From: Corynebacterium sp.
Lineage (GTDB): Bacteria; Actinomycetota; Actinomycetes; Mycobacteriales; Mycobacteriaceae
Direction of reading: 5' to 3'
Assembly: GCF_030532965.1 (NCBI RefSeq)
Contig: NZ_JAUNKC010000019.1
Location: forward strand, 1-59,518
DNA length: 59,518 nucleotides
In this document: one piece after another, positions 30,127 to 39,551 of the stretch
Layout: every line of letters begins with the position of its first letter
How positions within the stretch are numbered: position 1 is the first letter of the stretch
Made by a program: the position numbers and the translations under genes
The notes under the pieces: generated by a model
Databases searched by the model: none
Seen by the model: the letters and a program-made list of their open reading frames with translations, nothing else
Told to the model about the DNA's origin: nothing

Positions 30127-32850
30127 ATGGCCCAGGACACCACCCGGGGTGCTGGTGATTCAACCGCAAACGTAACCCCAGCCACGCAACCCGAAATACC
30201 ACCTGCACATAACGCCGTTCCGGGCGGGGGAGCTATGCCCAAAGCGAATATCGAAGCCACAAATAACCTGGTAACCAATGCGATTACTGCAGCCAAGGAC
30301 GCCGCGAAAAGCGCTGGCATTAACCTGGCCATCAACCCACACCAGGATCCGGACGAAGCCGCAGCGGAGGCCATCCATATCGGGCGCACCTCCTTTGCCT
30401 TCGAACTCGACGGCCTGGAAAGTGCAGCCGCAGTAGGCGAGCTGGAAGAGGCGCTGAATGAATTACCCGGCGTCGACGCCCGCATCGTCTACACCTCCAA
30501 GATGGCGTGGATCACCGCGCGACGCACGATCGACATTTCCGTCATCGAGGAAGTCTTCCGGCGATTCGATATCGACGCCACCCTGACCGATTCCTCGCTT
30601 AGGCGTCGCATGGCGTGGGCCGATGTGGAAGAAGGGCGCTACAACCGCTCCCGGCAACGCCACCGCAGGCGGCGGTATTCGGCCACCCGTACCTCCGCCC
30701 GCAGGCAGGTGATGGAAGAAGACCGCGCCCTGGAAATAGCGCGCAAAGCAGGCTTTTTGGACGGCGCGGAAGCGAAAGTCGAACACACCGAACCTACCGA
30801 TGTGCTTTTTACCGCCCGTAATCTTTTGACCAAACGGCGGCTGATTATCACTGTTTTGTTTAGTCTGCCGGTGGTTGTTATCAGCTATATCCCACAGGCG
30901 CAGTTCGACTGGTGGCAGTGGGTGATTGCCGCGTTGGCATTGCCAGTGGTCACCTACGGCGCCTACCCCTTCCACCGGGCGCTTATTGGCGGATTGCGGC
31001 GCGGAATGTCAGCGCTCGACGGTGCAAGCTCGCTGGCGATCCTCTTGGCATATATTTGGTCAGTCGCGTTGATGATCGCCACACCTGTCGGCGATAGGGG
31101 GTACCGGGCGGAATCAGAACTGGTTGGTATCGACCCGGTGTCCTTCGAGGACGGGGCGCTGTTTTTCGACGTCGCCTGCGTCATGACGGTTTTCTTGGTG
31201 GCAGGCCGGATCTTTAGCCGCAAGGCGCGCACCAATCTGGTGGATCAATTAGCTGCCTACAAACCAGCGCCGAACAGCACCGCCACCTTGGTATCAAAAA
31301 TCAGGAAGACCGGGCAAATATCCGAAAAGGAAGTGCCCATTCAGAAACTCAACGTCGGCGACGACATCATCGTCCCGCCGCTGAGCATCATCCCGGTTGA
31401 TGGCGTGGTCATCGGCGGGTCATCAGTGTTAAATGCCACCGCGCTGGGGATCGGAAACATCACGGCAAAAGTCAACGCCAAGGTGTACGCCGGGTGTATC
31501 AACGGCGACAAAGCGCTCAAAATTCGGGTGGTGTCCACCGGGCACCGAACCTGGTTAGCGGCCGTCAGCCGGTGGGTGTGGCTATCGTCGATGCAGCAAC
31601 ACCATCTTGATGCGCTCGCCACGAAAACCGCTTCGTTCCTGGTGCCAATGGCGTTGATTATCGCCGCCATGGATTTTGCCGTGTGGGCGCTGTTTACGGG
31701 CAATATCAACCAAGCATTCGCCACCAGCCTGGCGGTATTGGGCTGCGTTGCGCCGGTGGCGCTGGCGGTTTCGGCATCGGTGGCGATGCGCCACGGCATT
31801 GAAAACGCCGCCCGGAAAGGCGTTTTGCTGCGCGACGCCGCCACCGTTCGGCAATTAGACCGAGTGGATGCGATCATCTTCAACCGGGTAGGTGCGCTCA
31901 GCGAAGGGGAAATGACGGTGGAAACCGTCACCGCCGATCGCGGCGAAAACCCTGACCTGGTGCTGCGGGTGGCCGGGGCGCTGACCCTGGAATCGGATCA
32001 CCCGGTCTCACGCGCCTTGGTGCGTGCCGCCCGGGAATCCCGCGACGCCTCTTCCGATACTTCCATCCCCGGCTGGATCGAAGTCAGCCACGTGGAAATA
32101 GACGAGCTGGGCAGCTTCACCGGCATGGTGGAAATCCCGGTGGCCGACTCAGATGGGCATGTAGAAATGCGCAACGTCGAGGCGAAACTCTGGCGGCCCC
32201 GTAACCTATCCGACCTCCAAGGCCGCCTGGCGGCTGCCGCGGTATCCGGCGGCACCCCGTTGGTGGTGCGGTGGAAAGGCAAAGACCGTGGCGTTATCAC
32301 CCTGCACGATGAGGCAAAGGCGGATGCCACCCAGTCGGTGGACGAATTGGAATCGATGGGCATTGAGACGATGATGCTCAGCCGGGATACCTATCCGGTG
32401 GCTCGTAGGTATGGGGACACGGTGGGGGTCTCCCACGTTTTGGCTGGTATCCAGCCGGGGCAGAAGGAACAGACTGTTCGTAGCGTGCATAATCACGGGT
32501 CGATCGTGGCGATGGTGGGTGACGAGTCGGTGGAGCATTGTTTCCGGGTGGCCGATATCGGGGTGATGGTGGGCGCCATGTCCAGCCTGTCTAGTCCCGC
32601 CGCCTTGGAAGGAACCGCCGCCGACGTTGTGCTCCTGGACAATAAGACCAGCCCGATCCCGTGGCTGTTCTCCGGCGCGCGCCGCATGGCCCGATTGATT
32701 AATACGAATTTCCTCCTTGCCTGGGTATATAACGGTGTGGCGATCGTCGCCGCCTGCTTGGGTATTCTGCACCCGATGCTGGCCACGGTGTTGATGTTGG
32801 CCTCATCATTGGTGATCGAATTCCGTTCCCGGTTGTCGAGGACCTTCTAA
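30127..32850 (+). CDS. Degenerate (catalytically dead) heavy-metal P-type ATPase homologue
   Basis: The 907-residue protein has the P1B-ATPase layout: two divergent metal-binding-like domains (residues about 85-220) lacking the CxxC pair, eight membrane helices, actuator, P and N domains and the YN and SSLV tail motifs. Yet all catalytic motifs are changed. The transport motif CPC is CVAP at 540, actuator TGE is NAT at 436, the phosphorylation motif DKTGT is NRVGA with Asn586 replacing the aspartate, TGDN is SRDT at 752 and GDGxND is GDESVE at 798. The N-domain HP motif (ESDHPVSRAL) remains. The frame is intact, so this is a pseudoenzyme rather than a pseudogene. It lies between hemB and hemE. 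Confidence 0.88.
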   Translation: MAQDTTRGAGDSTANVTPATQPEIPPAHNAVPGGGAMPKANIEATNNLVTNAITAAKDAAKSAGINLAINPHQDPDEAAAEAIHIGRTSFAFELDGLESAAAVGELEEALNELPGVDARIVYTSKMAWITARRTIDISVIEEVFRRFDIDATLTDSSLRRRMAWADVEEGRYNRSRQRHRRRRYSATRTSARRQVMEEDRALEIARKAGFLDGAEAKVEHTEPTDVLFTARNLLTKRRLIITVLFSLPVVVISYIPQAQFDWWQWVIAALALPVVTYGAYPFHRALIGGLRRGMSALDGASSLAILLAYIWSVALMIATPVGDRGYRAESELVGIDPVSFEDGALFFDVACVMTVFLVAGRIFSRKARTNLVDQLAAYKPAPNSTATLVSKIRKTGQISEKEVPIQKLNVGDDIIVPPLSIIPVDGVVIGGSSVLNATALGIGNITAKVNAKVYAGCINGDKALKIRVVSTGHRTWLAAVSRWVWLSSMQQHHLDALATKTASFLVPMALIIAAMDFAVWALFTGNINQAFATSLAVLGCVAPVALAVSASVAMRHGIENAARKGVLLRDAATVRQLDRVDAIIFNRVGALSEGEMTVETVTADRGENPDLVLRVAGALTLESDHPVSRALVRAARESRDASSDTSIPGWIEVSHVEIDELGSFTGMVEIPVADSDGHVEMRNVEAKLWRPRNLSDLQGRLAAAAVSGGTPLVVRWKGKDRGVITLHDEAKADATQSVDELESMGIETMMLSRDTYPVARRYGDTVGVSHVLAGIQPGQKEQTVRSVHNHGSIVAMVGDESVEHCFRVADIGVMVGAMSSLSSPAALEGTAADVVLLDNKTSPIPWLFSGARRMARLINTNFLLAWVYNGVAIVAACLGILHPMLATVLMLASSLVIEFRSRLSRTF

Positions 32851-32906
32851 AAGCGGTATTCGCGAGCTTGCTTGTAGCCAAAGGCAGTGGGTTCTGCCTG
32901 CTGCCG

Positions 32907-32922
32907 TCGACGCCCACCTGTG
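32907..32922 (+). repeat. 16-base repeat TCGACGCCCACCTGTG, copy 1
   Basis: Identical to 47526-47541. A related version, GCTTGTCGACGCCCGCCTGG, lies at 33276-33295. All three are intergenic. Confidence 0.7.
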
Positions 32923-33382
32923 AATTGGTCTGGGGGATACAGCGAGCATCTAGTGTAATGAACTGGTTTTTTACTGTGTGGGCGTAGCTTTTTGCAGTAG
33001 TTATGCCAAAGCCTGGTTTTGCATATCCCATTGTGAAACAGTGGCTAGTGCCGTAGCCAAGTTCCAACTCGACCTATTCGCCTTTCACGCCACGAATTGA
33101 ACTGCCACACCACGCAAAGGTCGAGTCGGCACAAGGATTCTGCGCTCATGACCCGGCTAGCTGTGGATTTGTCTTATCCGACCCCACATTCAGCACTGAT
33201 GTTTTGTTAGGCAGAACTTTCTCAAGTGGCATTTGTGAGCGCACTCGTAGCTGCGACAAATGGTGTACGACTCGTGCTTGTCGACGCCCGCCTGGATGGC
33301 GTGGCCCGTCGGGTGTAGTGGGGGAGTGCGGTACAGGGTGTAACAAAGGTTGAGCTTGCTTTCCAAAAGTTGGATAACCCGG

Positions 33383-33388
33383 CATACT
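33383..33388 (+). promoter_or_regulatory. Candidate -10 box (leaderless) for hemE
   Basis: CATACT ends seven bases before ATG 33396. GGATAACCC, just upstream at 33372, may be an operator half. Confidence 0.45.
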
Positions 33389-33395
33389 TTTGGCT

Positions 33396-34517
33396 ATGTT
33401 TTCTTCGTCTGATTTCCACCACATAACCATCAGCCCTAGCCCCAACCGCCGATTATTGCCACAAGCACCGCTTAATATGGTTGCGGCTGCCACCCCGGAA
33501 CAGGGGAGTATCCGGCCACCCCGGCGACCCGTGTGGTTTATGCGCCAAGCTGGGCGTTCCCTACCGGAATACCGTCAGGTGCGCCGAGGGGTGGACATGT
33601 TGGACTCGTGTTTTATGCCGGAATTATTGGCGGAGATCACCCTGCAGCCCGTAAGAAGGCACGACGTGGATGCAGCGATCTTGTTCTCGGACATCGTTGT
33701 TCCCCTTAAGGCGGCGGGGGTGGCTGTGGATATTGTTCCTGGTCGCGGCCCAGTAATGGCGCAGCCTATCCGGGACGCCAGCGATGTGGCGGGCTTGCCG
33801 ATCTTAAACGACGATGTGCCGGAGGTGGCCAAGGGCATTGAGATTATTCTGGCGGAGCTGACTGAGCACCAATCGTTGATCGGGTTTGCGGGCGCGCCGT
33901 TTACCTTGGCCAGCTATTTAGTTGAGGGGGGCCCGTCGCGCAATCATGAGAAAACCAAGGCCATGATGCACGCCGACCCGAAGCTTTGGCATGCCCTCAT
34001 GTCGAAATTAACGCACAGCATCATTAGGTTTTTGCAGGTCCAGATCGATGCCGGGATCGATGCGATGCAATTATTCGATTCCTGGGCGGGGTGTTTAACC
34101 ACGCGCGATTACCAGGAGTTCGTCCTGCCGTATTCCAGCCAGATTCTGAGCGCGGTGGTGGCTTCCGGCATCCCCCGGATTCACTTCGGGGTGGGAACCG
34201 GCGAGCTTTTACCGGCGATGAGCACAGCTGGTTCCGAGGTTATGGGCGTGGATTGGCGGGTGCCGTTGGATACGGCGGCTCGCCGAATCGCGGCCGTTTC
34301 CGGCCCTAAGGTGCTGCAGGGGAATCTCGATCCCGCCATGTTGTTTGCCGGTGATGATGTGATGCGGGCGGAAATATCGCGCATTTGCGGCGAAGCGGAT
34401 GCCGCCATTGCCGAGGGTAACGCGGTCGGGCATATTTTCAATCTGGGGCATGGGGTATTGCCGGAAACCGATCCTGATGCGATTACTCGCGCGGTGGCGA
34501 TGATCCACGAATACTGA
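33396..34517 (+). CDS. hemE: Uroporphyrinogen decarboxylase
   Basis: The enzyme removes four carboxyl groups from uroporphyrinogen III to give coproporphyrinogen III. The 373-residue protein has the substrate-binding signature RRPVWFMRQAGRSLPEYR near residue 45, ILFSDIVVPLKAAGV near 92, and LGHGVLPETD near the C-terminus. ATG 33396 is chosen because CATACT lies at leaderless distance; TTG 33390 is the only alternative. About 58 bases separate it from hemY. Together with HemY it fits the coproporphyrin-dependent haem route of actinobacteria. Confidence 0.95.
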   Translation: MFSSSDFHHITISPSPNRRLLPQAPLNMVAAATPEQGSIRPPRRPVWFMRQAGRSLPEYRQVRRGVDMLDSCFMPELLAEITLQPVRRHDVDAAILFSDIVVPLKAAGVAVDIVPGRGPVMAQPIRDASDVAGLPILNDDVPEVAKGIEIILAELTEHQSLIGFAGAPFTLASYLVEGGPSRNHEKTKAMMHADPKLWHALMSKLTHSIIRFLQVQIDAGIDAMQLFDSWAGCLTTRDYQEFVLPYSSQILSAVVASGIPRIHFGVGTGELLPAMSTAGSEVMGVDWRVPLDTAARRIAAVSGPKVLQGNLDPAMLFAGDDVMRAEISRICGEADAAIAEGNAVGHIFNLGHGVLPETDPDAITRAVAMIHEY

Positions 34518-34575
34518 CCGGGGAAAGACTACACTTAAGACTCTTTATTGGCGCGGTTTACACACAAGAGGAATT

Positions 34576-35988
34576 ATGCGAATAGCCATCATTGGTGCGG
34601 GGCTGGCGGGACTTACCGCAGCTTGGCAGATTCATGCCTTAAATCCCGATGCGAAGGTAGATGTTTTTGAGGCCACCGACCGGATCGGCGGCAAGCTCTA
34701 TACCGTTGCGTTTACGGCAGGGCCCACCGACATGGGTGCGGAAGCCTACCTTGCGTACCGTACGGACGCGACGGAGTTTTTTACCGAACTGGGCTTAGGC
34801 GAAAGCCTGGTGGCACCTTCCGGTTTGCCGTCACAGATCTACTCCGGCGGCGCATGCCACGAATTACCCAAAGACACGGTGATGGGGATCCCAAACGATG
34901 CTGCGGCAGTCGCCTCGCTTGTCGACGCCGCCACCGCCGATCGCATCACCGCCGAAGCTGCCGCGCCGCCGCTTGAGTGGGTGGCGGGCGAAACCGACCT
35001 GACCGTTGGTGAATTAGTCCGGCAGCGATTCGGCGACCAGGTGGCCGACCGGATTGTCTCCGCATTACAAGGCGGGGTGTATTCCGCAACGGCGGATGAC
35101 CTGGGGCTTAGGGCAACCCTGCCGCAGGTGGCGCAGGCGCTCGACGCATTAGCCGCCGCCGATAAGCCTGTGACATTATCCGCTGCGGTGAACGGGCTGG
35201 TGACCGCCCGCAAAACGCGGGCCAAAGGCTATAACCCGCAGGTGTTTTCGACCTTTGCCAATGGTTATGCCGAATTGTATGAAACCCTGGCGGAACAATC
35301 CCAAGCCCGGATACACATCGACGCATTCATTTCTGCGGTGACTCGAACCCCGAATGGGTTCTCGCTGACCGGGGCGGGTGACGGCGAGTATGACCACGTC
35401 ATTTTCGCCACCCCGGCGCCAACAACCGCGATGCTGTTGAAAACAATCGCCCCGGATGCCGTCGCGCCCCTGAAATCCATCCAATTGGCCTCCAGCGTGG
35501 TCGTTGGCATGAAGTTCGCCGATGCCACCGGGTTGCCGGATTATTCCGGAATACTGGTGGCCGCCGATGAGAAAGACATCACCGCTAAAGCCTTTACCTT
35601 TGCTTCGAAGAAATGGCCGCACCTTGGCGCACGCGGCGGGGGATTGGTGCGGGCTTCCTTCGGCAGGTTCGGCGACGACGCCATAACCCGCGCCGACGAG
35701 GATTTTCTGGTCGACCGCGCCCTGGACGATTTGCACACGATCACTGGTTTCGACGGCCGCGCCGCCGGGTTGGACGAAATCTACGTGCAGCGCTGGTTCG
35801 GCGGGTTGCCGGTATTTTCCCAATCCCACCTCGATACCGTTGCCGCCGTAACATCGGTCATTGACCACACACCGGGCGTATCGGTGACCGGTGCGTGGTG
35901 CGCCGGGGTAGGGGTTCCGGCGGTGATCGAACACGCCCGTGCGACCGCCCGCAGTGTTGTATCCGGTGCCGGTGACCCCACAAGCTAA
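34576..35988 (+). CDS. hemY: Coproporphyrinogen III / protoporphyrinogen oxidase
   Basis: The FAD enzyme oxidises coproporphyrinogen III to coproporphyrin III in the Gram-positive haem route (also called CgoX). The 470-residue protein begins with the dinucleotide fold RIAIIGAGLAGLTAAWQI, has the ribose-binding glutamate in VFEATDRIGGKL, and a C-terminal FAD contact in VTGAWCAGVGVPAVIEHA. No membrane segment is seen, in line with the soluble type. ATG 34576 is preceded by AAGAGGAAT. It lies between hemE and hemL. HemH and HemQ, needed to finish haem, are not in the window. Confidence 0.93.
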   Translation: MRIAIIGAGLAGLTAAWQIHALNPDAKVDVFEATDRIGGKLYTVAFTAGPTDMGAEAYLAYRTDATEFFTELGLGESLVAPSGLPSQIYSGGACHELPKDTVMGIPNDAAAVASLVDAATADRITAEAAAPPLEWVAGETDLTVGELVRQRFGDQVADRIVSALQGGVYSATADDLGLRATLPQVAQALDALAAADKPVTLSAAVNGLVTARKTRAKGYNPQVFSTFANGYAELYETLAEQSQARIHIDAFISAVTRTPNGFSLTGAGDGEYDHVIFATPAPTTAMLLKTIAPDAVAPLKSIQLASSVVVGMKFADATGLPDYSGILVAADEKDITAKAFTFASKKWPHLGARGGGLVRASFGRFGDDAITRADEDFLVDRALDDLHTITGFDGRAAGLDEIYVQRWFGGLPVFSQSHLDTVAAVTSVIDHTPGVSVTGAWCAGVGVPAVIEHARATARSVVSGAGDPTS

Positions 35989-36018
35989 CTTATCTCACGA
36001 AAAGCGAGTGATTTTCTC

Positions 36019-37359
36019 ATGACTGATACCACCTATAACGACGCTTTAACCTCGTCGAATAGTGCCCGTTCGGCGGAATTAATGGTGCGGGCGAAAGCCA
36101 GCATACCCGGTGGGGTCAATTCCCCGGTGCGGGCGTTTGGTTCGGTGGGCGGAACAGCCCGGTTTATCGCAAGGGCGTCCGGTTCCCGGCTGACCGATGT
36201 CGACGGCAATGAATACGTCGACCTGGTGAATTCCTGGGGGCCGATGATTCTGGGAAACGCCCACCCGGAGATACTGGCGGCGGTATCGGAAGCCATGTCT
36301 CGTGGTCTGTCCTTCGGCGCACCCACCGAGGCGGAAATCGAACTGGCGGAGCTGATTATCGCTCGCACCAGCGTGGAGGAAATCCGCATGGTCAATTCCG
36401 GCACGGAGGCCACCATGTCGGCGGTGCGGCTAGCGCGCGGTTTCACGGGTCGGCCCAAGATCATCAAATTCGACGGCTGCTACCACGGTCACGTTGATGC
36501 GCTGCTTGCGGCCGCAGGCTCCGGGGTGGCCACCTTCGCGCTGCCGGATTCACCGGGTGTCACCGGTGCCAGCGCCGCCGATACTATCGTGGTGCCCTAC
36601 AACGACCTTGACGCCGTTAAACAGGCATTTGCGGATCACCCCGGTCAGATCGCCGCGGTTATCGCCGAGGCCGCCGCCGGCAATATGGGCGCGGTCGCCC
36701 CCCGCGATGGGTTCAACGCCGCGCTCAAGACGGTCTGCCACGCGAACGGCGCGTTACTTATCCTCGATGAGGTCATGACCGGGTTCCGTACCTCCTATTC
36801 CGGCTGGTACGGAATAGACCACGTGGCGGGCGACTTAACCACCTTCGGTAAGGTCATGTCCGGCGGGTTGCCCGCGGCGGCCTTCGGTGGGCGCAAAGAC
36901 ATCATGGAGTACCTCGCCCCGGCCGGGCCGGTGTATCAAGCGGGCACCCTATCCGGCAATCCGGTGGCGATGGCTGCGGGTAAGAAATCGCTGGAGCTTG
37001 CCACCGAAGATGTCTACGACGTGGTGCGTGCAAACGCTGACACGGTGGCGGGCCTTATCCACGACGCGCTTTCCCAGCACGGGGTGGCGCACCACATCCA
37101 ACGGGCGACAACCATGTTCTCCATCCGGTTCGCGCCGGAGGCTGGCTATAATTTCGCCGACATGAAAGCGGCCGACACCTTCCGCTACGCGCCGTTTTTC
37201 CACGCCCTGCTCGATCATGGGGTCTATGCGCCGCCGAGCGTATTTGAAACCTGGTTCGTCTCCGCAGCGCTTAGCGACGATGATTTCGACCGCATTGAAA
37301 AAGCGCTGCAACCAGCGGCCCAGGCGGCAGCCCGGGCGACCGCGAACCCAACCGGTTAA
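36019..37359 (+). CDS. hemL: Glutamate-1-semialdehyde 2,1-aminomutase
   Basis: The PLP enzyme turns glutamate-1-semialdehyde into 5-aminolevulinate, directly after HemA. The 446-residue protein has [20 protein letters not shown] near residue 30, [16 protein letters not shown] near 118, [13 protein letters not shown] near 152, [11 protein letters not shown] near 248 and the PLP lysine in [18 protein letters not shown] at about 278. All key residues are present. It starts at ATG 36019, 30 bases after hemY, with a weak ribosome site. A terminator at 37374 closes the haem part of the cluster. Confidence 0.97.
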   Translation: MTDTTYNDALTSSNSARSAELMVRAKASIPGGVNSPVRAFGSVGGTARFIARASGSRLTDVDGNEYVDLVNSWGPMILGNAHPEILAAVSEAMSRGLSFGAPTEAEIELAELIIARTSVEEIRMVNSGTEATMSAVRLARGFTGRPKIIKFDGCYHGHVDALLAAAGSGVATFALPDSPGVTGASAADTIVVPYNDLDAVKQAFADHPGQIAAVIAEAAAGNMGAVAPRDGFNAALKTVCHANGALLILDEVMTGFRTSYSGWYGIDHVAGDLTTFGKVMSGGLPAAAFGGRKDIMEYLAPAGPVYQAGTLSGNPVAMAAGKKSLELATEDVYDVVRANADTVAGLIHDALSQHGVAHHIQRATTMFSIRFAPEAGYNFADMKAADTFRYAPFFHALLDHGVYAPPSVFETWFVSAALSDDDFDRIEKALQPAAQAAARATANPTG

Positions 37360-37373
37360 TCGCCCATCTCACC

Positions 37374-37397
37374 AAAGCCCGAAAAAGCGGGGTTTTT
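37374..37397 (+). terminator. Terminator after hemL
   Basis: AAGCCCG, loop AAAAAG, CGGGGTT, then TTTGCC. The stem has one G-G mismatch. It separates haem synthesis from the cytochrome c genes. Confidence 0.7.
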
Positions 37398-37452
37398 GCC
37401 TAAACCACGGTAAATTCGTTGACGTACTATTTTTCGTTTTCTGGAAGGTTCC

Positions 37453-38061
37453 ATGAGCACCACCATCATTCACCTGGTTCGCCACGGCGAGGTCTATAAC
37501 CCCGACCGGATTTTATATGGGCGTATCCCGGACTATCATTTGTCGGCTCGGGGCGAATCTATGGCGGCAAAAACCGCCCAGGCCTTCATCGGCCACGACG
37601 TGGCACTGGTGAAAAGCTCGCCGCTGGAACGTGCCCAAGAAACCGCTGCCCCCATCGCCGAGGTCACCGGCTGCGAGGTCGTCATCGACGACCGCTTGCT
37701 GGAAGCAGGCAATCGCTTCGAGGGGCTCCGGGTGCGCTCGTGGCGTTCCCAACTATGGAACCCGGTGCGCTGGCCACTCATGTGGAATCCCGCGTTGCCC
37801 AGCTGGGGCGAGTATTACATCGACATTGCCGACCGCATGATGGCCGCCATCGCGGACGTCCGCACCCAGGTTGCTGGCCGGGAGGCGGTATTGGTGTCGC
37901 ACCAATTGCCGATCGTCTGCGTGCAGCGCACGGTGCTGGGTAAAAGCCTGGCGCACAACCCAGCTACCCGGGTGTGCGACCTCGCCAGCGTGACGTCATT
38001 GGTCTTCGACGGCGCAGATTTAGTAGATTACCGCTATAGCGAACCAGCGCAGGATATTTAA
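37453..38061 (+). CDS. Histidine phosphatase family protein
   Basis: The 202-residue protein has the phosphohistidine signature HLVRHGEVYNPDRILYGRIP at the start and a second histidine in VLVSHQLPIVCVQR near 142, as in small GpmB-like phosphatases. In actinobacteria it regularly lies between hemL and the ResA-type gene (Rv0525 position). True mutase activity is unlikely; it probably hydrolyses a small phosphate ester. GGAAGG precedes ATG 37453. The ResA gene starts 17 bases later, so it belongs to the cytochrome c transcript. Confidence 0.88.
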   Translation: MSTTIIHLVRHGEVYNPDRILYGRIPDYHLSARGESMAAKTAQAFIGHDVALVKSSPLERAQETAAPIAEVTGCEVVIDDRLLEAGNRFEGLRVRSWRSQLWNPVRWPLMWNPALPSWGEYYIDIADRMMAAIADVRTQVAGREAVLVSHQLPIVCVQRTVLGKSLAHNPATRVCDLASVTSLVFDGADLVDYRYSEPAQDI

Positions 38062-38078
38062 AAGGTTCTAGATACACT

Positions 38079-38681
38079 ATGGCTTTTCGACGACCCCACC
38101 TCGCAGCCACCGCAGCGGCACTGCTCATCACGGTTGCCGTAACCGGATGCAGCGCGGACGACACCGCCGGTAAAAACGCCGTCGCCGTCGGCGGCACTTT
38201 CCAATTCCATTCACCAGGCGGCGAAACCGTTATCACCTACCCGGAGGACGAACGCGGCGTCATCGGTGATGTCAGCGGGCCATCGTTAGCCTCCGACACC
38301 GAGACCATTTCGCTGTCTGAGTACGACGGGAAAATCGTCGTACTCAACGCCTGGGGCCAGTGGTGTGGACCCTGCCGCACCGAAGTGGACGACCTCCAAG
38401 AAGTCCACGAATATCTGGAGAAAACCGGCGGCAGCGTCATCGGTATTAACGTGCGGGACACAAAGGCCATCGCCCACGACTTCATGGTGGATAACGGTTT
38501 AACCTACCCAAGCATCTACGATCCGCCGTTCAAACTAGCCGCACAATTAGGCGGCCTGCCCGCAGCGGTCATCCCCACCACCGTCGTGCTGGACAAACAA
38601 CACCGGCCGGCCGCGGTGTTCCTCAAGGAAATCACCGCAGCGGAACTCCTCGAAACCATCAAGACCATAGAAAGCAACTAA
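38079..38681 (+). CDS. ResA/TlpA-type thiol-disulfide lipoprotein
   Basis: The 200-residue protein has a lipoprotein signal peptide with lipobox VTGC (cysteine near residue 24), so it is anchored outside the cytoplasmic membrane. The thioredoxin-like domain has the redox motif WGQWCGPCRTE near residue 92 and the cis-proline region LGGLPAAVIPTTVVLD near 165. It should reduce the haem-binding CxxCH cysteines of apocytochrome c, receiving electrons from CcdA encoded 15 bases downstream. A copy of the CGTCGAAAAGC repeat (reverse) overlaps its first codons. Confidence 0.93.
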   Translation: MAFRRPHLAATAAALLITVAVTGCSADDTAGKNAVAVGGTFQFHSPGGETVITYPEDERGVIGDVSGPSLASDTETISLSEYDGKIVVLNAWGQWCGPCRTEVDDLQEVHEYLEKTGGSVIGINVRDTKAIAHDFMVDNGLTYPSIYDPPFKLAAQLGGLPAAVIPTTVVLDKQHRPAAVFLKEITAAELLETIKTIESN

Positions 38682-38696
38682 GGTGAACGCCTGATC

Positions 38697-39503
38697 GTGT
38701 GGGACATAAGCGCAAACATCAGTGACACCTTCGTCACCGCCATCACCAGCGGCCCACTGCTGTTGGGCTTTTTCGCCGCAGCGGTGGCAGGCTTAGTTTC
38801 CTTCGCCAGCCCCTGCGTTGTACCGCTGGTGCCTGGCTATTTAAGCTACCTGGCCGGCGTCGTCGGCGGCGAAACCATAACCGACGATACACACGGAGTC
38901 ATCGTCGCCCGCCGCAGCCGGTGGCGGGTCGCCGGTGCCGCCCTGCTATTCATCGCCGGATTCACCGTAGTATTCCTCCTCGCCACCGTCACCGCCTTCG
39001 GGGCAATCAGCGCGCTCGCCCTAAGCAGCGAGACCCTGACCCTGGTCGGCGGCATCATCACGATCATCATGGGATTGGTATTCATGGGGGCGATACCACT
39101 TTTGCAAACCACCACCCGATTTTCCCCGCAAAAATGGTCCACCTGGCTTGGTGCCCCACTGCTCGGCGGCGTATTCGCACTCGGCTGGACCCCCTGCTTA
39201 GGGCCCACCCTCGCTGCGATCATCTCCATCTCGGCGGGCACCGAAGGCACAACCGCCGCCCGGGGTGCGATCCTCATCATCGGGTACTGCCTTGGCCTAG
39301 GGTTGCCCTTCCTCCTGGTCGCCTTCGGCTCCGCCGCCGCACTGACCGGAATCGACTTCCTCCGCAAGCATTCCCGCACCCTCCAGATCATCGGCGGAAT
39401 CGCCCTCGTCCTCGTCGGCCTGGCACTGGTTACTGGAATATGGGCCGACTTCATCAACTGGATACGACTCATTACCCTAGACTTTGGAACCCCGGCGATC
39501 TAA
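38697..39503 (+). CDS. ccdA: Cytochrome c biogenesis protein CcdA
   Basis: The 268-residue membrane protein carries electrons from cytoplasmic thioredoxin across the membrane to ResA. It has about six helices. The two redox cysteines lie in SFASPCVVPLVPGYLSYLAG near residue 41 and LGWTPCLGPTLAAI near 168, each in the family's proline-rich setting. It starts at GTG 38697, 15 bases after the ResA stop, with CTAAGGTGAAC upstream. The 48-base gap to resB contains a CGTCGAAAAGC copy at 39519. Confidence 0.95.
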   Translation: MWDISANISDTFVTAITSGPLLLGFFAAAVAGLVSFASPCVVPLVPGYLSYLAGVVGGETITDDTHGVIVARRSRWRVAGAALLFIAGFTVVFLLATVTAFGAISALALSSETLTLVGGIITIIMGLVFMGAIPLLQTTTRFSPQKWSTWLGAPLLGGVFALGWTPCLGPTLAAIISISAGTEGTTAARGAILIIGYCLGLGLPFLLVAFGSAAALTGIDFLRKHSRTLQIIGGIALVLVGLALVTGIWADFINWIRLITLDFGTPAI

Positions 39504-39551
39504 CCGCGCACCGGGGGACGTCGAAAAGCAAAACCGCTTAAGGAACAAACC

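Larger units (their letters stand above)
32851..33395. other. Non-coding gap before hemE
   Basis: About 545 bases with no supported gene. It holds a 16-base repeat (32907-32922) shared with 47526-47541, an inverted repeat ACTCGACCT/AGGTCGAGT (33067-33075 and 33118-33126), a GGATAACCC element at 33372 and the hemE promoter. Its size breaks the otherwise tight haem cluster and suggests a lost gene. Confidence 0.55.
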
